A stretch of DNA of 40,885 bases, taken from the NCBI GenBank assembly GCA_038230695.1, contig JBBRMT010000009.1:1-40885 (forward strand), given 5' to 3'. Origin of the DNA: QHBQ01 sp038230695. Its GTDB lineage: Bacteria > Chloroflexota > Chloroflexia > QHBQ01. This document shows positions 1 to 8,290 of the stretch, piece by piece. Positions within the stretch are counted from its first letter, which is position 1; the number at the start of each line of letters is the position of its first letter. Under the pieces are notes generated by a model. That model was not told the DNA's origin. It did not search any database and was given only the letters and a program-made list of their open reading frames with translations. A program made the position numbers and the translations under genes.

Positions 1-722
1 AACGCATGGTTGGCGTGCCGCACCCTCACCAAGCGCGAGGGTACACCCGCTGCCAGCAGCCTTTCGTGCAACGCCTGGGATTGCTGCGGCGGCACCATCA
101 TGTCGCGTTCGCCATGTATGATCAGAAAGGGCGGCGCGGCAGGCGTGACGTAATGCAGCGGGCTGGCCTGACGTACCGCTGCTGCATCGAAGCGACCGAG
201 CAGCAGGCGCAGATACCAGCGCAAGGCGGGGTTGGCGCAGGGATAGCCGAGGTCGGTGGGGCCAAACATATCTACCACCACCTGCACCGCGCTGGACTGC
301 TCAGGGTAGTCGCCCACATCGAATCCGGCTTGCACGTCCATCAGACCCACCATCGCGGCCAGATGGCCGCCCGAACTATCGCCCCAAACGCCGATGCGCT
401 GCGGGTCGAGATTGTAGGCAGCAGCGTTGGCCCGCAGATGACGAATGGCGCACTTAACATCCACAATTTGCGCGGGCCAGCGGTGCATTGGCGCAAGCCG
501 ATAGTTGACCGCGACGAAGGCGTAGCCCTTTGCCTTCAAGGCGTTCACTGCCGCGCTGAAACCGAGCGTCACCAGCCAGCGTTTGTCGCCGTACATCCAG
601 CCGCCGCCATGTATGTATACAATCGCGGGCGCGGGCCGGTTAGCCGGGGCTGCTGGGTAGATGTCCAGCTTGAGCGAGCGACCTGCGACGGTGGTGTAGG
701 TGATTGTACGTTTCGTGATCAT
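1..722 (-). CDS. alpha/beta hydrolase (esterase/lipase, HGGG type), 3' end outside window
   Basis: Reading the minus strand from ATG at 722 gives an open frame that runs off the left edge, so the C-terminus is missing. It has the order of a hormone-sensitive-lipase-like or BD-FAE-like carboxylesterase. The oxyanion motif HGGGWMYGD is near residue 38, VNYRLAP follows, the nucleophile elbow is GDSSGG, and the acid is in HGERDMMVP. The expected histidine is near the truncated end (HANH). The substrate cannot be inferred beyond a carboxylic ester. It starts 16 bp after the stop of the upstream membrane-protein gene and probably shares its transcript. No signal peptide is visible, so it is likely cytoplasmic. 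Confidence 0.85.
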   Translation of the reverse strand, partial: MITKRTITYTTVAGRSLKLDIYPAAPANRPAPAIVYIHGGGWMYGDKRWLVTLGFSAAVNALKAKGYAFVAVNYRLAPMHRWPAQIVDVKCAIRHLRANAAAYNLDPQRIGVWGDSSGGHLAAMVGLMDVQAGFDVGDYPEQSSAVQVVVDMFGPTDLGYPCANPALRWYLRLLLGRFDAAAVRQASPLHYVTPAAPPFLIIHGERDMMVPPQQSQALHERLLAAGVPSRLVRVRHANHA

Positions 723-737
723 TGCTGATCCTATTCC

Positions 738-1208
738 TTACATATATCCATTCATAGAAACAATAAAGGCATAAAAAACCGCAGCAGTGCCTAGTATCAC
801 AATCCCGCTGGTGACAAGGATCAATAGACTGAGCGTACCTATCAGATCAGGGTCACTGGCGCGGCGGCGCAGCAAAAGGGTTGTGATACTCGTTATGATA
901 CCCGCAGCTTCCAAAGCAACCGGAAGGTAGTAGGCAAGTTCGTAAAGAAAAGGGAAACGGTCATAGGTGCCACCTAGAGAATAAAAGAAACTCAGTGCAG
1001 TCGTATTGAAGAACAAAACCGGGGCAACTATTTGGCAGAGAAGGCCCACCACCGCCCAAACGGTTATCGCCCGGCTGCCTCGTTGCGGTGATGAGACATC
1101 CGCGGCCTTGCCACCGCTGGCGCTGCGGCGTGCCGGGTGTGGCGAACCAGCCTCGCCAATGTAGTCGGCAATCTCCACGCCTTCGGGTGCCTGTTGGTCA
1201 TCGTTCAT
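738..1208 (-). CDS. small integral membrane protein, unknown function
   Basis: A 156-residue protein not recognised as a known family. The first 45 residues are polar and rich in Gly, Ser and Arg. Three hydrophobic segments follow, near residues 47-70, 88-110 and 122-150. The start is supported by AAAGGAG eight bases upstream of the ATG. It sits 92 bp downstream of the larger membrane-protein gene and just upstream of the esterase on the same strand. The neighbouring genes at 1301-2377 and 2892-3263 also encode multi-pass proteins of unknown role, so this may be a small envelope cluster. Confidence 0.7.
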   Translation of the reverse strand: MNDDQQAPEGVEIADYIGEAGSPHPARRSASGGKAADVSSPQRGSRAITVWAVVGLLCQIVAPVLFFNTTALSFFYSLGGTYDRFPFLYELAYYLPVALEAAGIITSITTLLLRRRASDPDLIGTLSLLILVTSGIVILGTAAVFYAFIVSMNGYM

Positions 1209-1268
1209 TGTAAGCTCCTTTCCTCAAATCATCGCAACGTATAAAGACAGCAAGAATGAGTGAGGTAG

Positions 1269-1287
1269 GGGCGGGTGGCACCCGCCC
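1269..1287. repeat. REP-like palindrome, copy 1
   Basis: An 8-bp stem (GGGCGGGT / ACCCGCCC) around a GGC loop, preceded by GTAG. The same GTAG-stem-loop architecture recurs at 2618, 8237, 17518 and 21850. It lies in the gap between two minus-strand membrane-protein genes. Confidence 0.75.
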
Positions 1288-1300
1288 TGCCGAAGTAGCT

Positions 1301-2377
1301 CTAAGCTAGCATTCCGTATTGGTTCAGATGTGTTTTGAGCCAGGGGTGAACGTAGCGTTGGTAGAATGCGGTAGATAGAATGATCATCACTCCCACGAGG
1401 GCTAGAATGAGCGCAAAGTTGGCCGAACTGTAAAAGGTCTTATACACAAGATAAAGGATGTAGAAGTGGAAGCTGACTGCGCCGAAGACGAGGAAGATGC
1501 GCTGCTGCAGCCACACGCTGGCGACCAGGAAAACGAAATACAGTGGCAGGAATATCAGCCCCACTACTACATCCGTATTAAGGATGAGCATAGTAGCGTT
1601 GATGAATATAGCTAGGTGGCCCACCACATAGAACCAATCGCAATAATCCTGGCTGGTCCTTCGCTGTAGGAAAACGCCGACAGCAAGCAAGCCCACGCCA
1701 TAGATGATAGTGACAGCCTGCTCCAAATTGCCATAGCCAGCTAGCGTGCTTTGCGCGAACAAGCGAGTAACGTCCAGCGCAAGATACCAGCTCCAGAAAA
1801 CTATCACAAAGGCTATGGGTGGGAAGCGGGTTAGCCAGATCGCTGCTACGGCAACTACTACGCTGATGACTTCAAGCCCAACCCAGAGTGGCCTGAGCAT
1901 CAATTGATAGGCTTCATATGCGGCATAACTGCCGAAGGCACTCGGAGCGGGCGGCCATATGCCTACCATGCGGGCGAAATTGTAGGCTGCCCAGGACACG
2001 ATGCCAGTCGCTACGAAGATGAGCATATTACCACCCAGTACAAGACCAGTTCGCCGCAGCAACAGGCCAGCGCCTGCTATTGCTACAACGCTAAATATGG
2101 AGATCAGAAACTGACCGATTTCACCGAAGCTTGCCCAGTTCATTACAATGAAGTAGGTGAAAGCGAACAGCGTCAAGAAACCACCGAAGTAGTAGGCAAT
2201 GGTTATGACATCAAGTGGCTTCGTTACCAGCCTGGCAGAGGCAGGCAGTGTGGTTGACTCAGGGACTGAAATGCGTTCCCTAATGTGTGCAGCCTGCTCA
2301 CCTGTGACAAGCCCTTCGGCAAGCCATTGGTCAACATTTGCCGACGTAAAACTAAGCTGGTTATCCTGGTTAGACAT
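1301..2377 (-). CDS. multi-pass membrane protein (DUF2157-like)
   Basis: A 358-residue protein with a soluble N-terminus of about 60 residues and then eight to ten hydrophobic helices to the C-terminus. The N-terminal region (TSANVDQWLAEGLVTGEQAAHIRER) resembles the start of DUF2157 membrane proteins, where a short helical segment with a W...GL...Q..I pattern precedes the membrane part. That assignment is by eye only. The start is well supported, with AAGGAGG nine bases before the ATG. No catalytic motif was seen and the function is unknown. Confidence 0.75.
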   Translation of the reverse strand: MSNQDNQLSFTSANVDQWLAEGLVTGEQAAHIRERISVPESTTLPASARLVTKPLDVITIAYYFGGFLTLFAFTYFIVMNWASFGEIGQFLISIFSVVAIAGAGLLLRRTGLVLGGNMLIFVATGIVSWAAYNFARMVGIWPPAPSAFGSYAAYEAYQLMLRPLWVGLEVISVVVAVAAIWLTRFPPIAFVIVFWSWYLALDVTRLFAQSTLAGYGNLEQAVTIIYGVGLLAVGVFLQRRTSQDYCDWFYVVGHLAIFINATMLILNTDVVVGLIFLPLYFVFLVASVWLQQRIFLVFGAVSFHFYILYLVYKTFYSSANFALILALVGVMIILSTAFYQRYVHPWLKTHLNQYGMLA

Positions 2378-2617
2378 GGTGTGTTCCTCCTTATATTTAC
2401 GTTAAGATTGTGAACCGAATAAACGGGTCGCTGCTGGTACAGGAGCGAATAGCATTTGGCCGGTTGAAGCCAGGCTGACGCTAATCAGCAGCATACTCAG
2501 CCTCTCGCGTCGGCCATCTTTAAGCGCCCACAGAGCAGCATTGGGCCTATGCGGAGCCGAGCAAGCCGCCCCTACCGCAACTTCGCGCCTTGCGATGAGC
2601 GTTGATGTGCGGCAACT

Positions 2618-2640
2618 GGGCGTATGCCATGCGCCCCTAC
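2618..2640 (-). repeat. REP-like palindrome, copy 2
   Basis: On the minus strand: GTAG, then stem GGGCGCAT / ATACGCCC (one wobble) around a GGC loop. It is identical over 23 nt to the copy at 17518-17540. Confidence 0.8.
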
Positions 2641-2694
2641 GCACCTCGTTCGCTTATCCGCTTGTCCGCTACCCACGTCCGTTGGCTAAACCGC

Positions 2695-2860
2695 CTACCG
2701 GCTGCCAAAGATGAGTACCGCAACGGCAACCACCGCCCTCGCGGCCAGACCGACAAGCAGGGCGAACATCAATGCCACGACGAGCAGAACCCGCAGCGGC
2801 GTGGGCAGTTTAGTGTGCTGGCAAGCTTGCCAGCGGGATTAGATGGTGAAGACGGCTCAT
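2695..2860 (-). pseudogene. possible small membrane protein gene with a one-base frameshift
   Basis: AAAGGAAA lies 7 bases before the ATG at 2860. The frame reads MSRLHHLIPLASLPAH and then stops. One frame over, the sequence continues as KLPTPLRVLLVVALMFALL and a further hydrophobic stretch ending in FGSR and TAG at 2695. Removing one base near 2812 would give a protein of about 54 residues with one long membrane helix. It lies 31 bp after the upstream gene on the same strand. This could be a genuine decaying gene, a sequencing error or chance. Confidence 0.35.
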
Positions 2861-2891
2861 TGCTGCTTTCCTTTCTTGATACACCCCTGTT

Positions 2892-3263
2892 TCACCACGA
2901 GTTTCCAGCCGAACCCAAACTACTGAACAGGAAAAGAACCATGAGCGGGAAGGCCATCAGCGCCACGACTATCACTACCCCCAGCCCACTAAGTACCCTT
3001 GTCAGCCAGACATGACTTGCCTTCTTGCTCAAGAGTAGGCAAAGAGCGCTGATTATCGCTCCGACCCAGTATAGAGCGCTGGGAAGGCTTGTGTTGGGCA
3101 GAACGATGTTATCGCCACCGTTATATGTGGAGAAAAATCGCTGGACAATGAAGTGGGATAGCTCCCATCCAGCTAGGATAAACCCCAGACCCACGATTGA
3201 CAGCGCGGTTATCGCGTAGCTGCCCTCCTCAACCTCCTGCAGTTCAACTTTCGTCGTATCCAT
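2892..3263 (-). CDS. small membrane protein, unknown function
   Basis: The open frame extends to 3392, but the start at 3263 (MDTTKVELQEVEEG) is preferred. It has an AAAGGGG ribosome site, and the longer version would run through the promoter at 3309-3337. The product has 123 residues and hydrophobic segments near residues 19-42, 63-82 and 91-115, with a short polar C-terminus. No family was recognised. It is divergent from the alpha/beta hydrolase gene at 3441. Confidence 0.65.
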   Translation of the reverse strand: MDTTKVELQEVEEGSYAITALSIVGLGFILAGWELSHFIVQRFFSTYNGGDNIVLPNTSLPSALYWVGAIISALCLLLSKKASHVWLTRVLSGLGVVIVVALMAFPLMVLFLFSSLGSAGNSW

Positions 3264-3308
3264 CACCGTGTACCCCTTTCGTTTGCGATAACATAAGTAA
3301 CCGCTTAT

Positions 3309-3337
3309 ATTATAACACCATTTTACGAAAAACACAA
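3309..3337 (-). promoter_or_regulatory. promoter for the small membrane protein gene
   Basis: On the minus strand, TTGTGT (3337-3332), a 17-bp spacer and a perfect TATAAT (3314-3309) lie about 46 bp upstream of the start at 3263. It points away from the promoter at 3384-3413. Confidence 0.7.
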
Positions 3338-3383
3338 GGGGATTTTTATACATTTTTTGGGCAATTTCGGAGATCAGGTGACG

Positions 3384-3413
3384 CAGACACAAGGGCGCAG
3401 GTTGCGGTATAAT
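3384..3413 (+). promoter_or_regulatory. promoter for the alpha/beta hydrolase gene
   Basis: CAGACA (3384-3389), an 18-bp spacer and TATAAT (3408-3413), with the expected transcript start about 20 bp before the ATG at 3441. Confidence 0.6.
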
Positions 3414-3440
3414 GTTAGCACTGAACTAAAGGAGCAAAAC

Positions 3441-4229
3441 ATGGCTAAATCAATCGTCTTCATCCACGGCGCGTTCGTTACCCCGCTGTGCTGGGAGCAG
3501 TTTGACGGCTACTTTGCGGCTAAGGGTTACGCTTGCAGCGCTCCACCCTGGCCCTACCGCGACCAGCCCATCGCGGAGCTACGCAGCAACCCCGCCCCCA
3601 GGCTGGCGCATCTGGGCATCGCCGAGATCGTTGACCACTACGCCACCATCATCAAAGCGATGAGCGAACCGCCTATCCTGATCGGCCACTCGTTCGGCGG
3701 GATGTTCGTGCAGATTTTGCTCGATCGGGGGTTGGGCGCGGCAGGTGTGGCGATCGATCCCGCGCCGCCGCGTGGGGTGCTAGCCTTTACCCCGTCCGCA
3801 ATCAGAGCCAATGGGCCGGCGCTGCTGACCTGGATGGGCTGGCGACACATCGTGCGGATGTCGCTCAAGACCTTTCGATACGCCTTCGTCAACACCCTAC
3901 CACCAGCAGAGCAACGCGCCGTTTACCAGCGCCAGGTAGTGCCAGAGACGGGCCGCATCTTCTTCCAGGCTGCCTTCGCCCCGCTCCGCCCCAGCAGCCC
4001 GGCTAGAGTGAACTTCAAGAACGGTAGGCGTGCGCCGCTGCTGATCACCGCTGGTGGCAGCGATCATATCGTACCCGCCAGCGCTAATCGCTCCAACTAT
4101 GGCAAGTACAAAGGCTCTCTCTCCCGCACAGACTTCAAGGAGTTCGCGGGTCGCAGCCACTGGATCATGGCCGAGCCGGGCTGGGAGGAGGTCGCGGGTT
4201 ACATTGATAATTGGCTGGGTGGCCTGTAA
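3441..4229 (+). CDS. alpha/beta hydrolase
   Basis: The start at 3441 follows AAAGGAG with good spacing; the longer upstream frame would cross the promoter. The 262-residue protein has a complete alpha/beta hydrolase layout. The oxyanion motif HGAF is at residues 9-12, the nucleophile Ser84 in GHSFGG, the likely acid Asp208 in GGSDHIVPA, and the likely base His240 in GRSHWI. The spacing fits a classic cap-bearing hydrolase. The substrate is unknown; esters, lactones or epoxide-like substrates are all possible. No signal peptide is present. The phosphomannomutase gene follows after 72 bp on the same strand. Confidence 0.85.
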   Translation: MAKSIVFIHGAFVTPLCWEQFDGYFAAKGYACSAPPWPYRDQPIAELRSNPAPRLAHLGIAEIVDHYATIIKAMSEPPILIGHSFGGMFVQILLDRGLGAAGVAIDPAPPRGVLAFTPSAIRANGPALLTWMGWRHIVRMSLKTFRYAFVNTLPPAEQRAVYQRQVVPETGRIFFQAAFAPLRPSSPARVNFKNGRRAPLLITAGGSDHIVPASANRSNYGKYKGSLSRTDFKEFAGRSHWIMAEPGWEEVAGYIDNWLGGL

Positions 4230-4301
4230 CCCATTTGACAGCAAGCGCGATGCAGGGCTATACTGTCAATGCGATCATCACAAACAAGGGGAGGAGCAAT
4301 A

Positions 4302-5717
4302 ATGGCAAAGGTAAACAAGGAGATTTTCCGCGAGTACGACATTCGCGGGGTTGTAGGTCAGGATTTGACCGATGAGACATTGGAGCTAATCGGCAAATCC
4401 TACGGCACCCTGCTGGCGCGGATTGCCGAGCGCGATGGCCGCCCTGCGCCAACCAAAGTGGCGGTGGGCCGCGATGTGCGTATCAGTTCCGCGCCATTCG
4501 CCGCCGCGCTGATCAAGGGCATCGCCAGCACCGGGCTGGATGTGGTGGATGTTGGCATCGTACCCACCCCCACGCTCTACTTTTCGGTTGGCTACCTCAA
4601 GGTTGATGGTGGCATGGTAGTGACCGCCAGCCACAATCCGCCGGAGTTCAACGGGCTGAAGAGCCGCAAGATGATTGCCGGAGCGGGTGGCCAGCTGATC
4701 AACGCGCCGCTATCCTCAGCCGAGGTGCAGGAGCTATACAGCATCATTGCGGCGGGTGACTTCAAGCAGGGCAATGGCGGCATCAGCCAGCAGGATACCC
4801 TGACTGCCTATATCAATTACATTGCCGACACAGTGAAAATGGCCCGCCCCATGAACATCACGGTAGACAGCGGCAACGGCGCGTGCGGCGAAACGGCGGT
4901 AACGCTATATACCCGCATGGGCGCGAAGGTGGATGGGATGTTCATCGAGCCGGATGGCACCTTCCCCAACCACGTGCCGAACCCAATTAAAGAAGAGAAT
5001 ATGCGTGACCTACAGGCACGCATCAAGGAGACGCACAACGAACTGGGTATCGCCCTCGATGGCGACGGCGACCGCCTGGGCATGGTGGACAACACTGGCG
5101 AGATCCTGTGGGCCGACGAGTATCTCATATTGCTGGCACGGCTGGTGCTGGAGAAAGGCCCTGCGCCGATTATATATGATGTGAAGTGCGGCATGGCTCT
5201 AATCGAGGACATAGCTAAACACGGCGGCACCGGCATTATGTGGAAGACTGGCTACCCCAACATCTTCGCCAAGCGGGCGGAGACCGGCGCACCGCTGGCG
5301 GGCGAGTACAGCGGTCATATTTTCTTCGATGACCCTCTAATCAGCTTCGACGATGGCATCTACGCCGGGGCGCGAATGTTGGAGTTCCTCAGCCAGCACC
5401 AGCCGGGCGTGCGCCAACTGATGGCCGACGTGCCGCAATACTTCCACACCCCCGAAGGGCGGATGGACTGCGAGGATACGCGCAAGTTCGCCATCGTCAA
5501 GGAGTTGCAGGCTTACTTCAGCAGCAAGTACAAGACGATAGACATTGACGGGGTGCGCATCGTCTGGCCCGATGGCTGGGCGCTGGTAAGGGCCAGCAAT
5601 ACCGAGCCGAGCCTGACCACCCGCTTCGAGGCCAAAACCCAGGCCCGCCTCGATGAAATTATGGGTCTGGTGCGCGACAAGCTGAAGCAGTACCCAGAGG
5701 TCCATATCAACTTCTGA
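4302..5717 (+). CDS. manB: phosphomannomutase / phosphoglucomutase
   Basis: A 471-residue alpha-D-phosphohexomutase that interconverts hexose 6-phosphate and hexose 1-phosphate. It supplies GDP-mannose or nucleotide-glucose precursors. All four active-site loops are visible: the phosphoserine loop TASHNPPEFNG (Ser110), the Mg loop DGDGDR (253-258), the sugar loop GEYSGH (334-339) and the phosphate loop RASNTEPSLTTRFE (430-443). The GEYSGH form is typical of bifunctional PMM/PGM enzymes. The start at 4302 follows GGGGAGGAG; the open frame begins earlier at 4269. The product could feed the glycosyltransferases elsewhere in the window. Confidence 0.93.
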   Translation: MAKVNKEIFREYDIRGVVGQDLTDETLELIGKSYGTLLARIAERDGRPAPTKVAVGRDVRISSAPFAAALIKGIASTGLDVVDVGIVPTPTLYFSVGYLKVDGGMVVTASHNPPEFNGLKSRKMIAGAGGQLINAPLSSAEVQELYSIIAAGDFKQGNGGISQQDTLTAYINYIADTVKMARPMNITVDSGNGACGETAVTLYTRMGAKVDGMFIEPDGTFPNHVPNPIKEENMRDLQARIKETHNELGIALDGDGDRLGMVDNTGEILWADEYLILLARLVLEKGPAPIIYDVKCGMALIEDIAKHGGTGIMWKTGYPNIFAKRAETGAPLAGEYSGHIFFDDPLISFDDGIYAGARMLEFLSQHQPGVRQLMADVPQYFHTPEGRMDCEDTRKFAIVKELQAYFSSKYKTIDIDGVRIVWPDGWALVRASNTEPSLTTRFEAKTQARLDEIMGLVRDKLKQYPEVHINF

Positions 5718-5825
5718 TGGGACAACCCCTCCCCCAGTTAGGGAGGCATGGTGGGGGAGTAGAGTATAAGCCGGACACAACTACCCCTCCCTATGGGAGG
5801 GGAACATAAACAGAGAGGTAGAAAG
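5718..5825. repeat. GC-rich hairpin repeat (CCCCTCCC/GGGAGGGG family)
   Basis: The gap between the mutase and amidohydrolase genes holds two complementary C-rich and G-rich tracts. One is CCCCTCCC at about 5726 with later GGGGGAG; the other is CCCCTCCC-TAT-GGGAGGGG at about 5784-5802. Similar elements occur at 24687-24775 and 31547-31634. The downstream hairpin sits just before the amidohydrolase ribosome site. Confidence 0.6.
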
Positions 5826-7103
5826 ATGGCAAAGAAAAGCAAGGACAAGGGCGGACACCACAACGGCAGCAGCGATGGCAGCGGGACCGAAATGGCAACA
5901 TTTGTCGGTGGCTCACTAGGCAATGTGATGCACGAGGCCGAAGCGATGAACGAGGAGCTAATCGAGTTGCGCCGCCAGTTTCATATGCACCCAGAACTGT
6001 CGCAGCAAGAGACCCAGACCGCCAAGATGATCGCCGCTTACCTGCATGGGCTAGGCCCAGGGGTCGAAGTGCAGGAGGGCATCGGCGGCACTGGCGTGCT
6101 AGCTACCATCAAGGGGGGGGCAGGCGATGGCAATACGATTATGGTACGTGCCGATATTGATGGACTGCCCATCACCGAGGCCAACGACGTACCTTATCGC
6201 AGCGTCAACCAGGGCGCAATGCACGCCTGCGGCCACGATACGCACATTACTGTGGCGCTGGCGACCGCCAAGCTGGTCAACCAGCACCGTGACGAATTGC
6301 GCGGCACGGCCAAGTTCTGTTTCCAGCCCGCCGAAGAGCGCAGTGGCGGGGCCGCTCCGATGATCAAGGAGGGGGTGATGACCAAGCCCACCGTTGATCG
6401 GGTGATAGGCTTCCATGTGTGGGGCGATCTGCCAGTCGGCCAGGTGGGTATTCGCTCCGGCCCGGTAATGGCTGGGGTGGAGGAGTTCGTCATCACCGTC
6501 AAGGGGAGGGGCGGCCACGGCGCACACCCTGACCAGACGGTTGACCCAATCGTAACTGCCGCGCACATTGTAACTGCCTTGCAGAGCATTGTTGCCCGCA
6601 ATGTTGATCCGGTGGACACCGCTATCGTCACAGTGGGCAAGATCGAAGCTGGCACCGCCTTCAACATCATCCCCGACGAGTGCAAGATGACTGGCACCCT
6701 GCGCTTCTTCAGTGAGGATGTTCACAAGCTGATCATCAAGCGGGTCAAAGAGGTAGCTAAAGGGGTGGCGAAGGCGATGGGAGCGGATGCCGACGTGCAG
6801 CTTACCAACGAGATCACCATGATCCCGGTAGACAATGACCCCGAAGTGACCGAGTGGATGAAGGGTATCGCAGCGCAGACCATCGGCGCGGATCACGTCG
6901 TCTATCCCAACCAGACACTGGGCGGCGATGATATGGCCCTGTTCCTCAAGGAAGCGCCGGGCTGCTACCTGTTCATCGGCGGCAAGAATGTGAAGAAGGG
7001 CTTTGACGCGCCCCACCACAACGCCCACTTCAACGTGGACGAGGGTTGCCTGCCTATCGGTCTCGCGCTGATGGCGGGCGGGGTTCTCGACTACTTGCGC
7101 TAA
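5826..7103 (+). CDS. M20D-family metallo-amidohydrolase (IAA-amino acid / hippurate hydrolase type)
   Basis: A 425-residue cytoplasmic zinc or manganese amidohydrolase that cleaves N-acyl amino acids; the exact substrate is unknown. Metal-binding motifs of subfamily M20D are present: HACGHDTH (Cys135, His137), PAEE (168-171), FHVWG (His197) and a C-terminal HHNAHFN. GRGGHGAHPDQTVDP marks the dimerisation-domain boundary. It has a lysine- and glycine-rich N-terminal extension of about 40 residues before the usual family start (ELRRQFHMHPELS). The start at 5826 has GAGAGG upstream, while an in-frame ATG at 5793 falls inside the hairpin repeat. The gene ends at a heptamer array and a strong terminator. 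Confidence 0.92.
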   Translation: MAKKSKDKGGHHNGSSDGSGTEMATFVGGSLGNVMHEAEAMNEELIELRRQFHMHPELSQQETQTAKMIAAYLHGLGPGVEVQEGIGGTGVLATIKGGAGDGNTIMVRADIDGLPITEANDVPYRSVNQGAMHACGHDTHITVALATAKLVNQHRDELRGTAKFCFQPAEERSGGAAPMIKEGVMTKPTVDRVIGFHVWGDLPVGQVGIRSGPVMAGVEEFVITVKGRGGHGAHPDQTVDPIVTAAHIVTALQSIVARNVDPVDTAIVTVGKIEAGTAFNIIPDECKMTGTLRFFSEDVHKLIIKRVKEVAKGVAKAMGADADVQLTNEITMIPVDNDPEVTEWMKGIAAQTIGADHVVYPNQTLGGDDMALFLKEAPGCYLFIGGKNVKKGFDAPHHNAHFNVDEGCLPIGLALMAGGVLDYLR

Positions 7104-7131
7104 GTTGAAGGTTGAAGGTTGAAGGTTGAAT
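7104..7131 (+). repeat. heptamer array: GTTGAAG x3 + GTTGAAT
   Basis: Four perfect or near-perfect 7-bp units begin at the base immediately after the TAA stop of the amidohydrolase. Confidence 0.9.
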
Positions 7132-7132
7132 G

Positions 7133-7166
7133 GGAGGGACGCTGGCTAGCCAGCGTCCCTCCTTTT
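7133..7166 (+). terminator. intrinsic terminator, 30-bp perfect palindrome
   Basis: A 15-bp perfect inverted repeat (arm GGAGGGACGCTGGCT) spans 7133-7162 and is followed by TTTT. It ends the plus-strand amidohydrolase transcript. The T tract overlaps the stop codon of the convergent gene that ends at 7165. Confidence 0.9.
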
Positions 7167-8208
7167 ATACTATCTCGAACCCTGCCTGCCCCTCCCCCTG
7201 CGCCCCGTTTAGCTCGACCTTTACATCAACCGTAACGTGGCCGGGCTTGGTGGAGGAGCCAACCTTCCAGCGCACTACCAACTGGCCCTTGCTATCAGCT
7301 ACCTTCGGGCCGGTCTTGAATTGCTTGGAGCAGCCGTTGCTCTTCTTGTCGCCACTGGGGTAGGTGCAGACTACCGTCACGTTCGCGCCCGGTTTGGTGG
7401 TGATGGTAACAGTCTGGTAGGAGCCGCGTTTCAGTTGCGGCTGGTCAATCTGAATGGTCGGTATCAGGCTGGGATCGCTGGCGACGGTGGGGGTCGCGCC
7501 TGTGCCGGATGGGGTAGGCGTGCCGCTAACTGTGGTCGGCAGCGGGGTCACCAAAAGGGGCGTGGGGGTGATGGGTGACTCGTACTTCTGCTTGTAGCGG
7601 AAAGCGCCAAGCTGGGAGAGCAACACATCGTAGGGGGCTTTGTTCTCCGGGTGCAACTCGAACACCGCCCGCTCGAAATATTGCACCGTGTAGGTTTTGC
7701 CATCCAGATCGGAGACTTCACGCATCCGTTCGCTGATGGGGTAGCCCTGCTGCGCCAGTCCACCATTGGCCTGCCAGTATTGCAGGAAGCGACCATCTAC
7801 GCTGTGGCTGGTCTGCGCGAAGTATTGACCGGGGTTGCCCGCCTTGCCCACCGCAAGCGTCTGGCCCGCATACTTCTGCTTCAGCCGAAAGCTGCCTAGC
7901 TGGGAGAGCAACACATCGTAGGGCGGCTGATTCTCAGGATGCAACTCGAACTCGGCCCGCTCGAAGTATTGCACCGTGTAGGTTTTACCATCCAGATCGC
8001 TGACCTCTTGCAGCTGCTCACTGATGGGGTAGCCCTGCTGCGCGAGGCCGCCATTAGCCTGCCAGTAGGCCAGGAACCGTCCCGCCACTGTATGGCCGGT
8101 TTCGGGGAACGAGCGGCTATCACCCGCCGCAGGCGTGAACATCAGCGCCGGAGTGATTAAAGTGAGCAGCAACACAAACAGTGTGAGTGCAATTTTACGC
8201 ATCATCAT
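7165..8208 (-). CDS. secreted protein with two LGFP-like (GYPISE) repeats and a C-terminal beta domain
   Basis: The start is one of three consecutive ATG codons (8208/8205/8202) after AGGATAGGGGG. The N-terminus is a signal peptide (MRKIALTLFVLLLTL...) or a membrane anchor. Two repeats of about 75 residues follow, each with GHTV or SHSV..GRFL.YWQANGGL, QQGYPISE, QYFER..FELHPEN and DVLLSQLG. Such repeats are common in secreted Chloroflexota proteins and resemble LGFP repeats linked to cell-wall or carbohydrate binding. A Thr/Pro linker (TPTPLLVTPLPTT) leads to a C-terminal domain of about 110 residues with two cysteines that looks like a beta sandwich. No catalytic site was seen. It shares its repeats with the CAP protein at 14780. 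Confidence 0.85.
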   Translation of the reverse strand: MMMRKIALTLFVLLLTLITPALMFTPAAGDSRSFPETGHTVAGRFLAYWQANGGLAQQGYPISEQLQEVSDLDGKTYTVQYFERAEFELHPENQPPYDVLLSQLGSFRLKQKYAGQTLAVGKAGNPGQYFAQTSHSVDGRFLQYWQANGGLAQQGYPISERMREVSDLDGKTYTVQYFERAVFELHPENKAPYDVLLSQLGAFRYKQKYESPITPTPLLVTPLPTTVSGTPTPSGTGATPTVASDPSLIPTIQIDQPQLKRGSYQTVTITTKPGANVTVVCTYPSGDKKSNGCSKQFKTGPKVADSKGQLVVRWKVGSSTKPGHVTVDVKVELNGAQGEGQAGFEIV

Positions 8209-8236
8209 CCCCCTATCCTGAGTAACTGGTTGATCT

Positions 8237-8260
8237 GTAGGGGTGAACTGCTGTTCGCCC
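8237..8260 (+). repeat. REP-like palindrome, copy 3
   Basis: GTAG followed by the stem GGGTGAAC / GTTCGCCC around TGCT. It lies between two minus-strand genes and has the same architecture as the other copies but a diverged stem. Confidence 0.6.
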
Positions 8261-8290
8261 TGTAAGTAGCCAATAGCTTCCACCGTAACG

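Larger units (their letters stand above)
2378..2891. other. 514-bp gap: no intact gene, REP copy and a possible broken small ORF
   Basis: Between two minus-strand membrane-protein genes. It contains a REP-like palindrome (2618-2640) and a loosely 8-bp-periodic stretch of TTATCCGC-like units at about 2652-2690. A related stretch occurs at about 26950-27010. A possible frameshifted small membrane ORF occupies 2695-2860. Longer open frames here (2402-2644 minus, 2602-3015 plus) have unlikely composition and cross these repeats. Confidence 0.5.

Noticed and set aside
6..728. 240-residue plus-strand ORF
   Set aside because: It is the antisense shadow of the partial esterase on the minus strand, which has the HGGG, GDSSGG and HGERD motifs.
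2602..3015. plus-strand ORF in the gap at 2.6-3.0 kb
   Set aside because: It crosses a REP-like copy and the minus-strand membrane gene, and has no ribosome site.
6099..7028. 309-residue minus-strand ORF within the amidohydrolase gene
   Set aside because: Shadow frame; the plus-strand gene has the M20D metal ligands and a ribosome site.
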